Assembly: GCF_009601765.2 (NCBI RefSeq)
Contig: NZ_CP045699.1
Location: 868,001-932,000 of the forward strand
DNA length: 64,000 bases
Direction: 5' to 3'
Origin: Vibrio algicola
Lineage (GTDB): Bacteria > Pseudomonadota > Gammaproteobacteria > Enterobacterales > Vibrionaceae
In this document: piece by piece, positions 8,164 through 16,889 of the stretch
How positions within the stretch are numbered: the stretch's first letter is position 1
How the letters are laid out: each line of letters opens with the position of its first letter
Made by a program: the position numbers and the translations under genes
Notes under the pieces: generated by a model
Databases searched by the model: none
What the model was told of the DNA's origin: nothing
The model's input: the letters and a program-made list of their open reading frames with translations, nothing else

Positions 8164-9279
8164 ATGAAAGTGGGTTTAGTTGGTTGGCGTGGCATGGTGG
8201 GTTCTGTACTGATGCAACGCATGGTTGAGGAAAAGGATTTTGACCTCATCGAACCTGTGTTCTATACCACATCGCAAGTAGGCATTCCTGCCCCTTTCTT
8301 AGGCAAGGATGCTGGCATGCTACAAGATGCTTTTGATATTGAAAGCTTAAAACAATTAGATGCCATCATTACCTGTCAAGGTGGTGGTTATACGGAAAAA
8401 GTCTATCCAGCACTGCGTCAAGCGGGTTGGAAAGGGTATTGGATCGATGCGGCTTCTACATTGCGTATGAAAGATGATGCCATCATTACTTTGGATCCGG
8501 TTAACTTAACCCAAATTCAACAAGGGTTGCATGCAGGGACTAACACCTTTGTGGGTGGCAACTGTACGGTGAGCCTAATGCTAATGGGCCTAGGTGGCCT
8601 GTACGAGAAAGGCATGATCGAATGGATGAGCGCGATGACCTATCAAGCGGCATCGGGCGCTGGCGCGAAAAATATGCGTGAACTTATTGCGCAAATGGGC
8701 GTGATTAACCAATCGGTGAGTGCTGAAATGGCAGACCCTGCCAGTTCTATCTTAGATATTGACCGTAAAGTGGCCGAAACGATTCGTTCAAGTGCTTACC
8801 CTACCAGTGAGTTTGGTGCGCCTTTGGCCGGTTCATTGATCCCGTGGATTGATGTCAAACGCGAAAATGGTCAAAGTAAAGAAGAGTGGAAAGCCACGGT
8901 GGAAACCAACAAGATCCTTGGCCTGCAAGGCGCAGATTCAGTACCAATTGATGGCACTTGTGTGCGTATTGGTGCGATGCGTTGTCACTCTCAAGCGTTA
9001 ACTATTAAGCTTAAGCAGAATGTGCCGATGGATGAGATTGAAGAAATCATCGCCACCCATAATGATTGGGTTAAAGTGATCCCGAATGAGAAAGAGATCA
9101 CCGCGCAAGAGCTTTCACCTGCCAAAGTTACGGGTACGCTTTCAGTGCCGGTTGGTCGTTTGCGTAAAATGGAAATGGGTGATACGTTCTTAAATGCCTT
9201 CACGGTTGGTGACCAATTGCTTTGGGGCGCGGCAGAACCACTACGTCGTACTCTGCGTATTATCTTAGCTGAGAAGTAA
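8164..9279 (+). CDS. asd: Aspartate-semialdehyde dehydrogenase
   Basis: It makes L-aspartate-4-semialdehyde from aspartyl phosphate with NADPH, the branch point to lysine/diaminopimelate, threonine and methionine. The N-terminal Rossmann motif [10 protein letters not shown] and the active-site GGNCTVS (C134 from this start) are clear, with the [10 protein letters not shown] region near the C-terminus. The length of 371 residues fits the gamma-proteobacterial Asd. Three in-frame ATGs lie at 8155, 8161 and 8164; I prefer 8164 because it gives the family start [10 protein letters not shown] and sits 9 bases after AGGGAGAG. The gene is monocistronic with its own terminator. No lysine riboswitch is visible upstream. 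Confidence 0.95.
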   Translation: MKVGLVGWRGMVGSVLMQRMVEEKDFDLIEPVFYTTSQVGIPAPFLGKDAGMLQDAFDIESLKQLDAIITCQGGGYTEKVYPALRQAGWKGYWIDAASTLRMKDDAIITLDPVNLTQIQQGLHAGTNTFVGGNCTVSLMLMGLGGLYEKGMIEWMSAMTYQAASGAGAKNMRELIAQMGVINQSVSAEMADPASSILDIDRKVAETIRSSAYPTSEFGAPLAGSLIPWIDVKRENGQSKEEWKATVETNKILGLQGADSVPIDGTCVRIGAMRCHSQALTIKLKQNVPMDEIEEIIATHNDWVKVIPNEKEITAQELSPAKVTGTLSVPVGRLRKMEMGDTFLNAFTVGDQLLWGAAEPLRRTLRIILAEK

Positions 9280-9301
9280 TCAGATCTCACGACACGTAAA
9301 T

Positions 9302-9344
9302 AAAAATACCGCCTCAAGCATTCAATTTGAGGCGGTATTTTTTT
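9302..9344 (+). terminator. Terminator after asd
   Basis: A 14-base perfect stem AAATACCGCCTCAA/TTGAGGCGGTATTT with a 9-base loop, followed by a T-run. Strong on the plus strand; the A-run before the stem could make it work for minus-strand transcripts too. Confidence 0.9.
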
Positions 9345-9366
9345 ATGTGGCTTATGTCGTTTAGTT

Positions 9367-9428
9367 ATACCTATTCCATTTAATATTTGATCAATTTTGA
9401 ACGATCATTAAATTTTTGGAATTGGTAT
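9367..9428. repeat. MITE-like element, short internally deleted copy
   Basis: A 62-base copy of the family whose full form is at 62122-62270. It keeps the left end (ATACCTATTCCATTTAATATTTGATCAATTT in register) and the right end (TTTTGAACGATCATTAAATTTTTGGAATTGGTAT in register) but lacks the roughly 85-base middle. The ends are inverted repeats beginning ATACC. It lies between the asd terminator and the 3' end of the ion channel gene. Confidence 0.7.
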
Positions 9429-9463
9429 TAGTTCAGTTAGTTTATGAGACGTAAGTGATAAGA

Positions 9464-10327
9464 TTACGGTTGTTTGACCGGAACCACTCGTTTATCGGGA
9501 TCGGCAAGCTCGCTGCCACAATGCTTACAAAACAGCGCGTCAGTCTCATGGCCACTCTTAGTACAATTTGGACACAGTACTAAGCTACGATGCGCTTTCA
9601 TTTCTTGATTTAATTCTGCGGTAATAATTCCAGTCGGCACGGCCAAAATTGAATAACCCAATAACATGGTGAGGGCGGCCACTGCTTGTCCTAATGGTGT
9701 TTGTGGTACCACATCGCCATAGCCTACGGTGGTGATAGTAATGATTGCCCAATAAATTCCGCGCGGAATACTGGTAAAGCCATTTTCAGGCCCTTCAATC
9801 ACATACATTAATGCGCCAAAGATAGTGACTAAAATTGCCACAGCGCTGAAAAATATTAAGATTTTTCGTTGTGAAGTAACCAGAGTACGCACTAATAAAT
9901 TCGAATCTTGTAAGAATCGAACTAGTTTAAGAATACGGAAAATCCGCATCACACGTAATAGTCGGATAATGCCAATAAAACTGGCGGCAGGGAAAAAGAA
10001 GGCCAAGTAGGTGGGCAAAATAGCGAGTAAATCTATGATGCCATAAAAGCTTTTCGCATAGGCTTTGGGCTTGGGAGAGCAATATAGGCGCAGCAGGTAT
10101 TCAAGCGTGAAAATCGCAGTAAACAAGTATTCTAAAAGATCGAATTCATAGTGCCACTTTGCCACAAAGGAAGGCACTGAATCTAAGATCAAAATAATCA
10201 ATGAGCAAATAATCGCCACAATAAGCATGATGTCAAAGCGGCGACCCGCAGTGGTGTGGGTGCCGAAGATGATCACATAAAGCTTATGTTTCAAGCCTTC
10301 TGGTTGATCTTTTTCTTGCTCTTGCAT
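9464..10327 (-). CDS. Voltage-gated potassium channel with C-terminal zinc ribbon
   Basis: A 287-residue six-transmembrane K+ channel of the inner membrane. S1 begins near residue 32; S4 carries regularly spaced charges (R122, R125, R128, R131, K134, R137); the pore has the TTVGYGD selectivity filter at 199-205, followed by S6 with the PTGIIT hinge. After S6 a short cytoplasmic tail has a zinc-ribbon pattern, C252-x2-C255 and C267-x2-C270. Such ribbons occur in some bacterial Kv channels, but their role is unknown; oligomer stability or redox/metal sensing is a guess. The ATG at 10327 follows AAAGGA at a good distance. It points away from ychE's 3' end by only 72 bases on the same strand, so cotranscription is possible. 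Confidence 0.9.
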   Translation of the reverse strand: MQEQEKDQPEGLKHKLYVIIFGTHTTAGRRFDIMLIVAIICSLIILILDSVPSFVAKWHYEFDLLEYLFTAIFTLEYLLRLYCSPKPKAYAKSFYGIIDLLAILPTYLAFFFPAASFIGIIRLLRVMRIFRILKLVRFLQDSNLLVRTLVTSQRKILIFFSAVAILVTIFGALMYVIEGPENGFTSIPRGIYWAIITITTVGYGDVVPQTPLGQAVAALTMLLGYSILAVPTGIITAELNQEMKAHRSLVLCPNCTKSGHETDALFCKHCGSELADPDKRVVPVKQP

Positions 10328-10399
10328 AACGGGATCCTTTCCGTTCAGTTACTTAACTATTTTCGTGCAATTATCGCCATTCAGGTATGGTGTTGGCGA

Positions 10400-11038
10400 C
10401 TACATTAAGCCTGGGAACAAACTGCCGAGTCCCGTGGCAATAAATTCGACCCCGAGTGACGCTAAGATCAAGCCCATAATACGAGTGACAACGTTAATTC
10501 CGGTTTGTCCCAACACGCGAACAATAATCGGGGCAGATCGAAACAGCAGCCAAGAACAAAAGCAGAACACAATGATAGTGGCAATAATGCCGAAAATATC
10601 AATCATGGTTGGGTAGCGAGCACCGTACACTATGGTGGAGCTGATCGCACCAGGGCCGGCCATTAACGGCATCGCAAGTGGCACAACGCCAATTTGCTCA
10701 CGACTAATAAACTCATTTCGTTCTTGTTTGTTTTGCTTATCTTCCCCTAGCTTACCACTCATCATTGAGAAAGCGATGCTTAGCAGTAACATGCCGCCCG
10801 CAACTCGAAAAGAATCGAGAGAAATACTAAATAGATTAAGCAGCACTTGACCAAAAAGAAGGGATACAATCAAGATCACCGCTACCGCGAAATTGGCGGT
10901 TGCGGCGGTTTTATTTTTTTCTTCCGGCGTCATGTGAGTGGAGAGCGAAACAAATACTGGCATGATGCCAATCGGGTTCACCGCAGCGACTAAGCCAAAG
11001 AAAAATTGGAAGTAAATGGCAAGTTCAATCGAGCCCAT
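10400..11038 (-). CDS. ychE: MarC/YchE-family integral membrane protein
   Basis: A 212-residue membrane protein of the MarC (UPF0056) family with about six hydrophobic segments. The signature regions FFGLVAAVNPIGIMPVFVSLS at the N-terminus and VPLAMPLMAGPGAISSTIVYGA in the middle are family marks. Transport function has been proposed but the family has no settled substrate. It is adjacent to and divergent from adhE, the same neighbourhood as E. coli ychE-adhE. Confidence 0.88.
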   Translation of the reverse strand: MGSIELAIYFQFFFGLVAAVNPIGIMPVFVSLSTHMTPEEKNKTAATANFAVAVILIVSLLFGQVLLNLFSISLDSFRVAGGMLLLSIAFSMMSGKLGEDKQNKQERNEFISREQIGVVPLAMPLMAGPGAISSTIVYGARYPTMIDIFGIIATIIVFCFCSWLLFRSAPIIVRVLGQTGINVVTRIMGLILASLGVEFIATGLGSLFPGLM

Positions 11039-11674
11039 AAGGTGTCATCTCACATAATAAAAAGGCGGTTAAGGTGTAAGGACGTGAAGCATATTGTTAT
11101 CTATGCAGCCACAATCATCAAGATTATGGTATTCGTCATACTGTCACACAGAATAACGATAATGTAAGGGAAATTCTTTATTAATTCGAGGCTTAAATAG
11201 CGTTTTTTCAATCTTATATTATGGTTAAAGGCTAGGAAAGGAAAGGTGAGGGTAAAAGCGTGTATTTGGTGTAAAAACTATTACGAAAGTGTTACATGTT
11301 GTGCGGGTTTAGGTATACTGCTTGTAGCACGAGTCTTTTGTTGTAAGGTTGTTTTTTACAGTAATTTTATTACATTTTAATGTGAAATGACGCATATTTA
11401 ATGTCGGAATCTTAAATATTTTTTCGATATATAAAATAAATAAAGTGTTATTAAATCAACCAGATACGTATTGGTGCCTCGTCTGTACTACTGCTTTAGA
11501 GGTAAATTGAATTCAATAACTGATCTAAGTCAATATTTTAATTTAATGAACGCTTATACTCAGTTTTGAAAGCAATTTACTAAGAGTTCCATTTTACAAT
11601 CATGATGTTTATCACACCTTGATTGGTAGTTTGGTTCGCTTACTAAATAATTTTTAAATCTTAGGAGATCCACT
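11039..11674. promoter_or_regulatory. Long control region between ychE and adhE
   Basis: A 636-base AT-rich divergent region. A candidate promoter for adhE is TTACAT (11292-11297) and TATACT (11314-11319) with a 16-base spacer, which would give a leader of about 350 bases. Near adhE lie an FNR-like site CTGATCTAAGTCAA (11520-11533, compared with TTGAT-N4-ATCAA), the palindrome TTGAATTCAA (11507-11516) and a weak CRP-like TGATGTTTATCACA (11603-11616). A good ribosome site AGGAG (11663-11667) precedes the ATG. Anaerobic control of adhE is well known in enterobacteria; the sites here are by-eye matches. Confidence 0.45.
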
Positions 11675-14359
11675 ATGTCTGTAACGAATTTAGCTGAACT
11701 TGATGCGCTAGTTGCACGTGTTCAAGCGGCACAAAAGGAATATGCCACTTTCTCACAAGAGCAAGTAGATAAAATCTTCCGTGCAGCATCTTTGGCAGCT
11801 AACCAAGCTCGTATCCCTCTAGCGCAACAAGCGGTAGCAGAATCGGGTATGGGTATCATTGAAGATAAAGTAATCAAAAACCACTTTGCTTCAGAATTCA
11901 TTTACAACAAATATAAAGACGAAAAAACGTGTGGTGTATTAGAAGAGAACGAAGAGTTCGGCACCATGACTATCGCAGAACCAGTCGGTATCATCTGTGG
12001 TATCGTTCCAACCACTAACCCAACGTCTACTGCGATCTTTAAATCACTTATCGCATTGAAAACACGTAACGCCATCATCTTCTCGCCACACCCACGTGCC
12101 AAAAACTCAACGAACGATGCAGCTAAAATCGTGCTAGATGCGGCAATTGCTGCTGGCGCGCCAAAAGACATCATCGGTTGGATCGACCAACCATCGGTTG
12201 AATTATCAAATGCACTAATGAAGCACGATGGCATCAACCTTATCCTTGCCACTGGTGGTCCAGGTATGGTTAAAGCGGCTTACTCTTCAGGTAAACCCGC
12301 TATCGGTGTTGGCGCAGGTAACGTTCCTGTTGTTATCGATGAAACTGCAGATATCAAACGTGCAGTCGCTTCTGTTCTTATGTCAAAAACATTCGATAAC
12401 GGCGTAGTGTGTGCTTCAGAGCAAGCTATCATCGTTATGGATGAAGTCTACGACGAAGTGAAAGCACGTTTTGCCGCTCACTGTGGTTATGTTCTCTCTA
12501 AATCAGAAGCAGATAAAGTACGTAAAATCTTATTGATTAACGGTAACTTGAACGCTGATATCGTAGGTCAACCTGCGACTAAAATTGCTGAAATGGCGGG
12601 TATTACTGTTCCTTCAAACACCAAGATCCTTATCGGTGAAGGTGGCGTAGTCAGCTACGATGACGAATTTGCACACGAAAAACTGTCTCCAACATTAGGT
12701 ATGTTCCGCGCGTCTTCTTTTGAAAATGCCGTAGACCAAGCAATCACTATGGTTGAAATTGGTGGTATCGGTCATACTTCTGGCTTATACACAGACCAAG
12801 ATACGAACAAAGATCGTATTCGCTACTTTGGCGATAAAATGAAAACCGCTCGTATTCTTATCAACATCCCAACCACTCACGGTGGTATCGGTGATTTGTA
12901 CAACTTTAACGTTGCACCATCATTGACTTTAGGTTGTGGTTCATGGGGTGGTAACTCTATCTCAGAAAACGTGGGTCCTAAGCACCTTATCAACAAGAAA
13001 ACGGTAGCTAAGCGAGCAGAGAATATGTTGTGGCACAAACTTCCAAAATCTATTTACTTCCGTCGTGGTAGTCTTCCAATCGCACTAACGGATTTAGAAG
13101 ATAAAAAACGCGCATTCCTAGTAACTGACCGTTTCTTATTCAACAACGGTTATGCAGACGAAGTCGTTCGTTTATTGAAAGCCCAAGGTATTGAAGTTCA
13201 AACTTTCTTCGACGTAGAAGCGGATCCAACGCTTTCTGTTGTTGAAAAAGGCGCAGCAGCAATGCAAAGCTTCCAACCAGATGTGATCCTTGCTCTAGGT
13301 GGCGGTTCGCCAATGGATGCAGCGAAAATCATGTGGGTAATGTACGAGCATCCAGAAACTGATTTCCAAGAATTGGCAATGCGCTTTATGGATATCCGTA
13401 AACGTATTTACAAATTCCCTAAAATGGGTAAAAAAGCAGAGTTAGTTTGTATCACAACCACGTCTGGTACCGGTTCTGAAGTAACACCGTTTGCCGTTGT
13501 AACCGACGATAAAACGGGCGCAAAATACCCATTAGCAGATTACGAACTAACACCAAACATGGCGATTGTTGATGCTAACTTGGTTATGAACATGCCTAAG
13601 TCGCTAACTGCCTTTGGTGGTTACGATGCGATCACTCACGCATTGGAAGCTTATGTATCAGTTCTTGCGAATGAATACTCAGACGGCCATGCTCTTCAAG
13701 CGCTTAAAATGCTTAAAGAATACTTGCCATCTAGCTACCAAAATGGCGCAGCAGACCCAATCGCTCGTGAAAAAGTACACAATGCGGCGACAATTGCAGG
13801 TATGTCATTTGCTAACGCATTCCTTGGTGTATGTCACTCAATTGCTCACAAAATTGGCGCTGAGTTCCACATCCCACACGGTCTTGCTAACGCACTGATG
13901 ATTTCAAACGTGATCCGTTTCAATGCCAACGACAATCCAACTAAGCAAGCAGCATTTTCTCAATACGACCGTCCTAAATCACGCAGTCGTTACGCAGAAG
14001 TTGCTGACCATTTAGGTCTAAGCCAACCGGGTGACCGTACAGCACAGAAAATTGAACGTCTATTAACATGGTTAGACGAAGTTAAAGTTCAACTTGATAT
14101 TCCTATGTCAATTCAAGCAGCAGGCGTTCCAGAAGCGGACTTCCTAGCTAAACTTGATGAACTAGCGGTTGATGCGTTTGATGACCAATGTACTGGTGCT
14201 AACCCGCGCTACCCATTGATCACAGAGCTTAAAGAAGTGCTAATCGCAACTTACTACGGAAAAGCATACATCGAAGGCGAAACTTTCGAAGGGACTACCG
14301 TTATTAAGAAAACCGAAGAGCCAGCTCCAGTCGCTAAGAAATCAGCGAAGAAAAAATAA
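11675..14359 (+). CDS. adhE: Bifunctional acetaldehyde-CoA/alcohol dehydrogenase AdhE
   Basis: An 894-residue fermentative enzyme that turns acetyl-CoA into acetaldehyde and then ethanol using two NADH. The N-terminal half is an aldehyde dehydrogenase with the thioester cysteine at C246 (FDNGVVCASEQ). The C-terminal half is an iron-dependent alcohol dehydrogenase with GGGSPMDAAK, DAITHALEAYVS and the iron-binding GVCHSIAHKIGAEFHIPHG region. In other species AdhE assembles into spirosomes. The tail ends with a lysine-rich KKSAKKK. The gene has its own terminator and a long upstream control region. Codon choice appears optimised, fitting high expression under anaerobic growth. Confidence 0.97.
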   Translation: MSVTNLAELDALVARVQAAQKEYATFSQEQVDKIFRAASLAANQARIPLAQQAVAESGMGIIEDKVIKNHFASEFIYNKYKDEKTCGVLEENEEFGTMTIAEPVGIICGIVPTTNPTSTAIFKSLIALKTRNAIIFSPHPRAKNSTNDAAKIVLDAAIAAGAPKDIIGWIDQPSVELSNALMKHDGINLILATGGPGMVKAAYSSGKPAIGVGAGNVPVVIDETADIKRAVASVLMSKTFDNGVVCASEQAIIVMDEVYDEVKARFAAHCGYVLSKSEADKVRKILLINGNLNADIVGQPATKIAEMAGITVPSNTKILIGEGGVVSYDDEFAHEKLSPTLGMFRASSFENAVDQAITMVEIGGIGHTSGLYTDQDTNKDRIRYFGDKMKTARILINIPTTHGGIGDLYNFNVAPSLTLGCGSWGGNSISENVGPKHLINKKTVAKRAENMLWHKLPKSIYFRRGSLPIALTDLEDKKRAFLVTDRFLFNNGYADEVVRLLKAQGIEVQTFFDVEADPTLSVVEKGAAAMQSFQPDVILALGGGSPMDAAKIMWVMYEHPETDFQELAMRFMDIRKRIYKFPKMGKKAELVCITTTSGTGSEVTPFAVVTDDKTGAKYPLADYELTPNMAIVDANLVMNMPKSLTAFGGYDAITHALEAYVSVLANEYSDGHALQALKMLKEYLPSSYQNGAADPIAREKVHNAATIAGMSFANAFLGVCHSIAHKIGAEFHIPHGLANALMISNVIRFNANDNPTKQAAFSQYDRPKSRSRYAEVADHLGLSQPGDRTAQKIERLLTWLDEVKVQLDIPMSIQAAGVPEADFLAKLDELAVDAFDDQCTGANPRYPLITELKEVLIATYYGKAYIEGETFEGTTVIKKTEEPAPVAKKSAKKK

Positions 14360-14411
14360 TCTTATTCATTCTAAGCGGTTAGCAATAAGCTAATCGCAAA
14401 TGAACTGTCAT

Positions 14412-14444
14412 AAAAAACCTCATCATTTTGATGAGGTTTTTTTA
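14412..14444 (+). terminator. Terminator after adhE
   Basis: AAAACCTCATC and GATGAGGTTTT form an 11-base stem with loop ATTTT, followed by more T residues. Confidence 0.9.
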
Positions 14445-14474
14445 TGCCTATGATTTGAACCTAAGGGGAATTTT

Positions 14475-14606
14475 ATACCAATTCTATTTAATATTTGATC
14501 AATTTGAATACGCCGAAAAGACGCTGATCCGTCCTTGGTAGCTTGAGAAAAGACCATTCATGGCCTTTGATACTTTTCTCTGTACTCAATTTTGAACGAT
14601 CATTAA
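14475..14606. repeat. MITE-like element, copy lacking its right end
   Basis: Nearly identical to 62122-62270 from ATACCAATTCTATTTAAT onward through the internal CGCCGAAAAGACG and GGCCTTTGA segments to GAACGATCATTAA. The similarity stops at 14606, so about 16 bases of the right terminal repeat are missing. At exactly this point the SDR gene on the minus strand begins its last codons, and its TAA stop (14603-14605) comes from the element. Confidence 0.75.
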
Positions 14607-15265
14607 TGGCAATCGAGCACACGGCCATTAAAGGAATCGTTTTCAACAATATATTCAGTGTTGCGGATCAATTCATCTCGATTACGCGCCCAATTGTTGG
14701 TTCGACCATGCGGTGGAGGTGGCAAGATCCCGCCAACTCGAATATTAAATGGTTGTAATTCCTTCGACCAACTTTGGGTGAAATTTGAAATCAATGAGGC
14801 CGAGTTATGATCAGAGCTATTTTCGGCATCTTGAGACGACAAATTCACGATCACACCTTTCTTTTGATTGTGTTGCATTTGTTTGGCCGCCAACTTACTA
14901 AAGCACAGCATCGTACTTGCCAGTGACGACATTTGACCGCTGTAGTGATCAAAATTGGTTTCATCCATTAAAGATGGCGCAGGCAGTGAAGGATAAAGGT
15001 TGATCAACACATCAATACCTTGATCAAAATGCTTATTGATGGAAGAAAACAAGGGTTGCACACTTTCAAAACTATGGTCATCTAAAAGGTAAGTTAACAG
15101 GGCGGATGACGTTGGCTGACATTGTTGCAAGGTACGATTAAGTGCGGCTTCGTTATCATCGACTAAGATCACGTTGGCATGTAAAGAGAGGAAATGCTGC
15201 GCTAACGTTTGACCTAGATGAGAGCCTGCTGACGTGATCACGACAACAGAATTATAAATATTCAT
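14603..15265 (-). CDS. SDR-family oxidoreductase
   Basis: A 220-residue short-chain dehydrogenase/reductase-like protein. It has a Rossmann N-terminus (VVVITSAGSHLGQTLAQHF, in place of the usual TGxxxGxG) and an LINLYPSLPA segment where the NNAG motif is expected. The catalytic Ser-Tyr-Lys region is weak: VNLSSQDAEN holds the serine but the Tyr-x3-Lys motif is not clear, so activity is uncertain. I chose ATG 15265 (MNIYNS) because GAGGTG lies at a proper distance; longer starts have no ribosome site. The stop codon is supplied by a MITE-like element, so the original C-terminus may have been longer. The gene is convergent with adhE. Confidence 0.7.
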   Translation of the reverse strand: MNIYNSVVVITSAGSHLGQTLAQHFLSLHANVILVDDNEAALNRTLQQCQPTSSALLTYLLDDHSFESVQPLFSSINKHFDQGIDVLINLYPSLPAPSLMDETNFDHYSGQMSSLASTMLCFSKLAAKQMQHNQKKGVIVNLSSQDAENSSDHNSASLISNFTQSWSKELQPFNIRVGGILPPPPHGRTNNWARNRDELIRNTEYIVENDSFNGRVLDCH

Positions 15266-15490
15266 AGCACACCTCATGGGTATCAAATGAGTTTATGGGA
15301 GGGTTTTGCTACTCACTAAGTTTATTTTTGACTTTTTTAGAGGGACAAAACTTCCTCCCTATCTAACAGGTAGCACTTAAGCATGGTAGATAAATGAACA
15401 ATTGTCTTGTGGGCGATCTCTTATTTATGCACTGAAACGATGTAACTAACTTATTACTCAGTGATAAAAGTAGGGGCGGTAGGCAGAAAT

Positions 15491-15519
15491 AAAAAAAGAC
15501 CAGCTAAGCTGATCTTTTT
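15491..15519 (-). terminator. Terminator after sodB
   Basis: Read on the minus strand, AAAGATCAGC and GCTGGTCTTT pair (one U-G wobble) around TTA and are followed by a T-run. It lies about 45 bases after the sodB stop codon. Confidence 0.75.
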
Positions 15520-15562
15520 GAAGAGACTTTTCATGTTGTGCTGACCAGCAGCACAAGCGGTC

Positions 15563-16147
15563 TTATTTGATTAGGTTAGCTTCCACGAAGTCCCAGTTTA
15601 CTAGCGCCCAGAAAGCAGCCATGTAATCAGGACGAACGTTACGGAAATCGATGTAGTATGCATGTTCCCATAGATCAACTGTTAGAAGTGGTGTTACACC
15701 TTCATCAGTCAGCGGAGTGGCTGCATTTGATGTGTTGACGATAGCCAGAGAACCGTCGGCATTCTTAACAAGCCAAGTCCAAGAAGAACCGAAGTTGTTG
15801 ATTGCAGAATCAGTAAATTTAGCTTTGAATTCTTCGAAAGAACCAAAAGCTTGTTTGATTGCTTCACCGACAGCGCCTGTTGGTTCGCCACCTGCATTTG
15901 GTGCTAGGCAGTTCCAGTAGAAGGTGTGGTTCCAGATTTGTGCTGCGTTATTGAATACACCACCAGTTGAAGTTTTGATGATTTCTTCTAGTGATTTGCC
16001 TTCAAACTCAGTACCAGGAACTAAACCATTTAGCTTAACAACGTAAGTGTTGTGGTGCTTACCGTGGTGAAAATCTAGAGTTTCAGCTGAGATATGTGGT
16101 TCTAGTGCGTCTTTTGCGAAAGGTAGTGCTGGTAATTCAAATGCCAT
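15563..16147 (-). CDS. sodB: Iron superoxide dismutase
   Basis: A 194-residue cytosolic Fe-SOD that converts superoxide to peroxide and oxygen. The metal ligands are H27, H74, D158 and H162, with the signature DLWEHAYY at 158-165. Q70 in the AAQIWNH segment is the active-site glutamine position typical of the iron type. Length and sequence match enteric and Vibrio SodB. It is divergent from grxD with about 300 bases between them, the same pairing as in E. coli. A RyhB/Fur effect is known for SodB elsewhere, but I could not identify a convincing Fur box by eye. Confidence 0.96.
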   Translation of the reverse strand: MAFELPALPFAKDALEPHISAETLDFHHGKHHNTYVVKLNGLVPGTEFEGKSLEEIIKTSTGGVFNNAAQIWNHTFYWNCLAPNAGGEPTGAVGEAIKQAFGSFEEFKAKFTDSAINNFGSSWTWLVKNADGSLAIVNTSNAATPLTDEGVTPLLTVDLWEHAYYIDFRNVRPDYMAAFWALVNWDFVEANLIK

Positions 16148-16446
16148 TGCTTAAATCTCCGTGTATATAAGAAAGAGGCTTTACGCTTATTAATTCAACT
16201 ATTTAAAATTGATAAGCAGCTTTCAATTATTATTCTTAAGCCATTTGTTCAACTCTAGGTATCTTAGCAACTTTTAACTTTATTAACAGTGTTGTGTATG
16301 AAAAAATGTTAAGAACTGGCGTTAAATGTAAAAAAATCGAGCGATAAAGCTGCATTTAGAATACCCTTATAAATAATGGCTTTTTATTTGAGTGCATATA
16401 CAAGTAGAATGTCCGCACAAACCTAGAATAAGCGAGTGAGAATACA

Positions 16447-16782
16447 ATGGAAACTATCGATAAAATCAAACAACAAATTTCTGAAAACACAATTTTGCTC
16501 TACATGAAAGGCTCACCTAAGCTACCAAGCTGTGGTTTCTCATCTCAAGCGTCTCAAGCTCTAATGAATTGTGGCGAGAAATTTGCTTACGTTGATATTC
16601 TACAAAACCCTGATATTCGTGCTGAACTACCAAGCTATGCACAATGGCCTACCTTCCCACAATTGTGGATTGAAGGTGAGTTAGTCGGTGGTTGTGACAT
16701 CATCATCGAGATGTTCCAAAAAGGCGAATTACAAACATTGATCACAGAAGCTGCCGCACGCGCGCCTGCTAGCGAAGAATAA
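16447..16782 (+). CDS. grxD: Monothiol glutaredoxin GrxD (Grx4)
   Basis: A 111-residue monothiol glutaredoxin with the CGFS active site (C29). It binds a bridging [2Fe-2S] cluster with glutathione and delivers clusters or signals iron status, often with BolA partners. Other family marks are the WPTFPQLWIEGELVGGCDI glutathione-binding stretch. It is divergent from sodB and has its own terminator. Confidence 0.96.
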   Translation: METIDKIKQQISENTILLYMKGSPKLPSCGFSSQASQALMNCGEKFAYVDILQNPDIRAELPSYAQWPTFPQLWIEGELVGGCDIIIEMFQKGELQTLITEAAARAPASEE

Positions 16783-16806
16783 TCGCTGTCGTTTATCTTG
16801 CTGAAC

Positions 16807-16848
16807 AAAAAACCGCTTACTGACGAAAGATCAGTAAGCGGTTTTTTT
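16807..16848 (+). terminator. Terminator between grxD and the antiporter gene
   Basis: AAAAAACCGCTTACTGA and TCAGTAAGCGGTTTTTT form a 17-base perfect stem with a 7-base loop and flanking A and T runs, so it can act in both directions for the convergent genes. Confidence 0.92.
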
Positions 16849-16889
16849 ATATTTGATGGTGGCTTTTGGGATTTAACAATAATGAAAAA

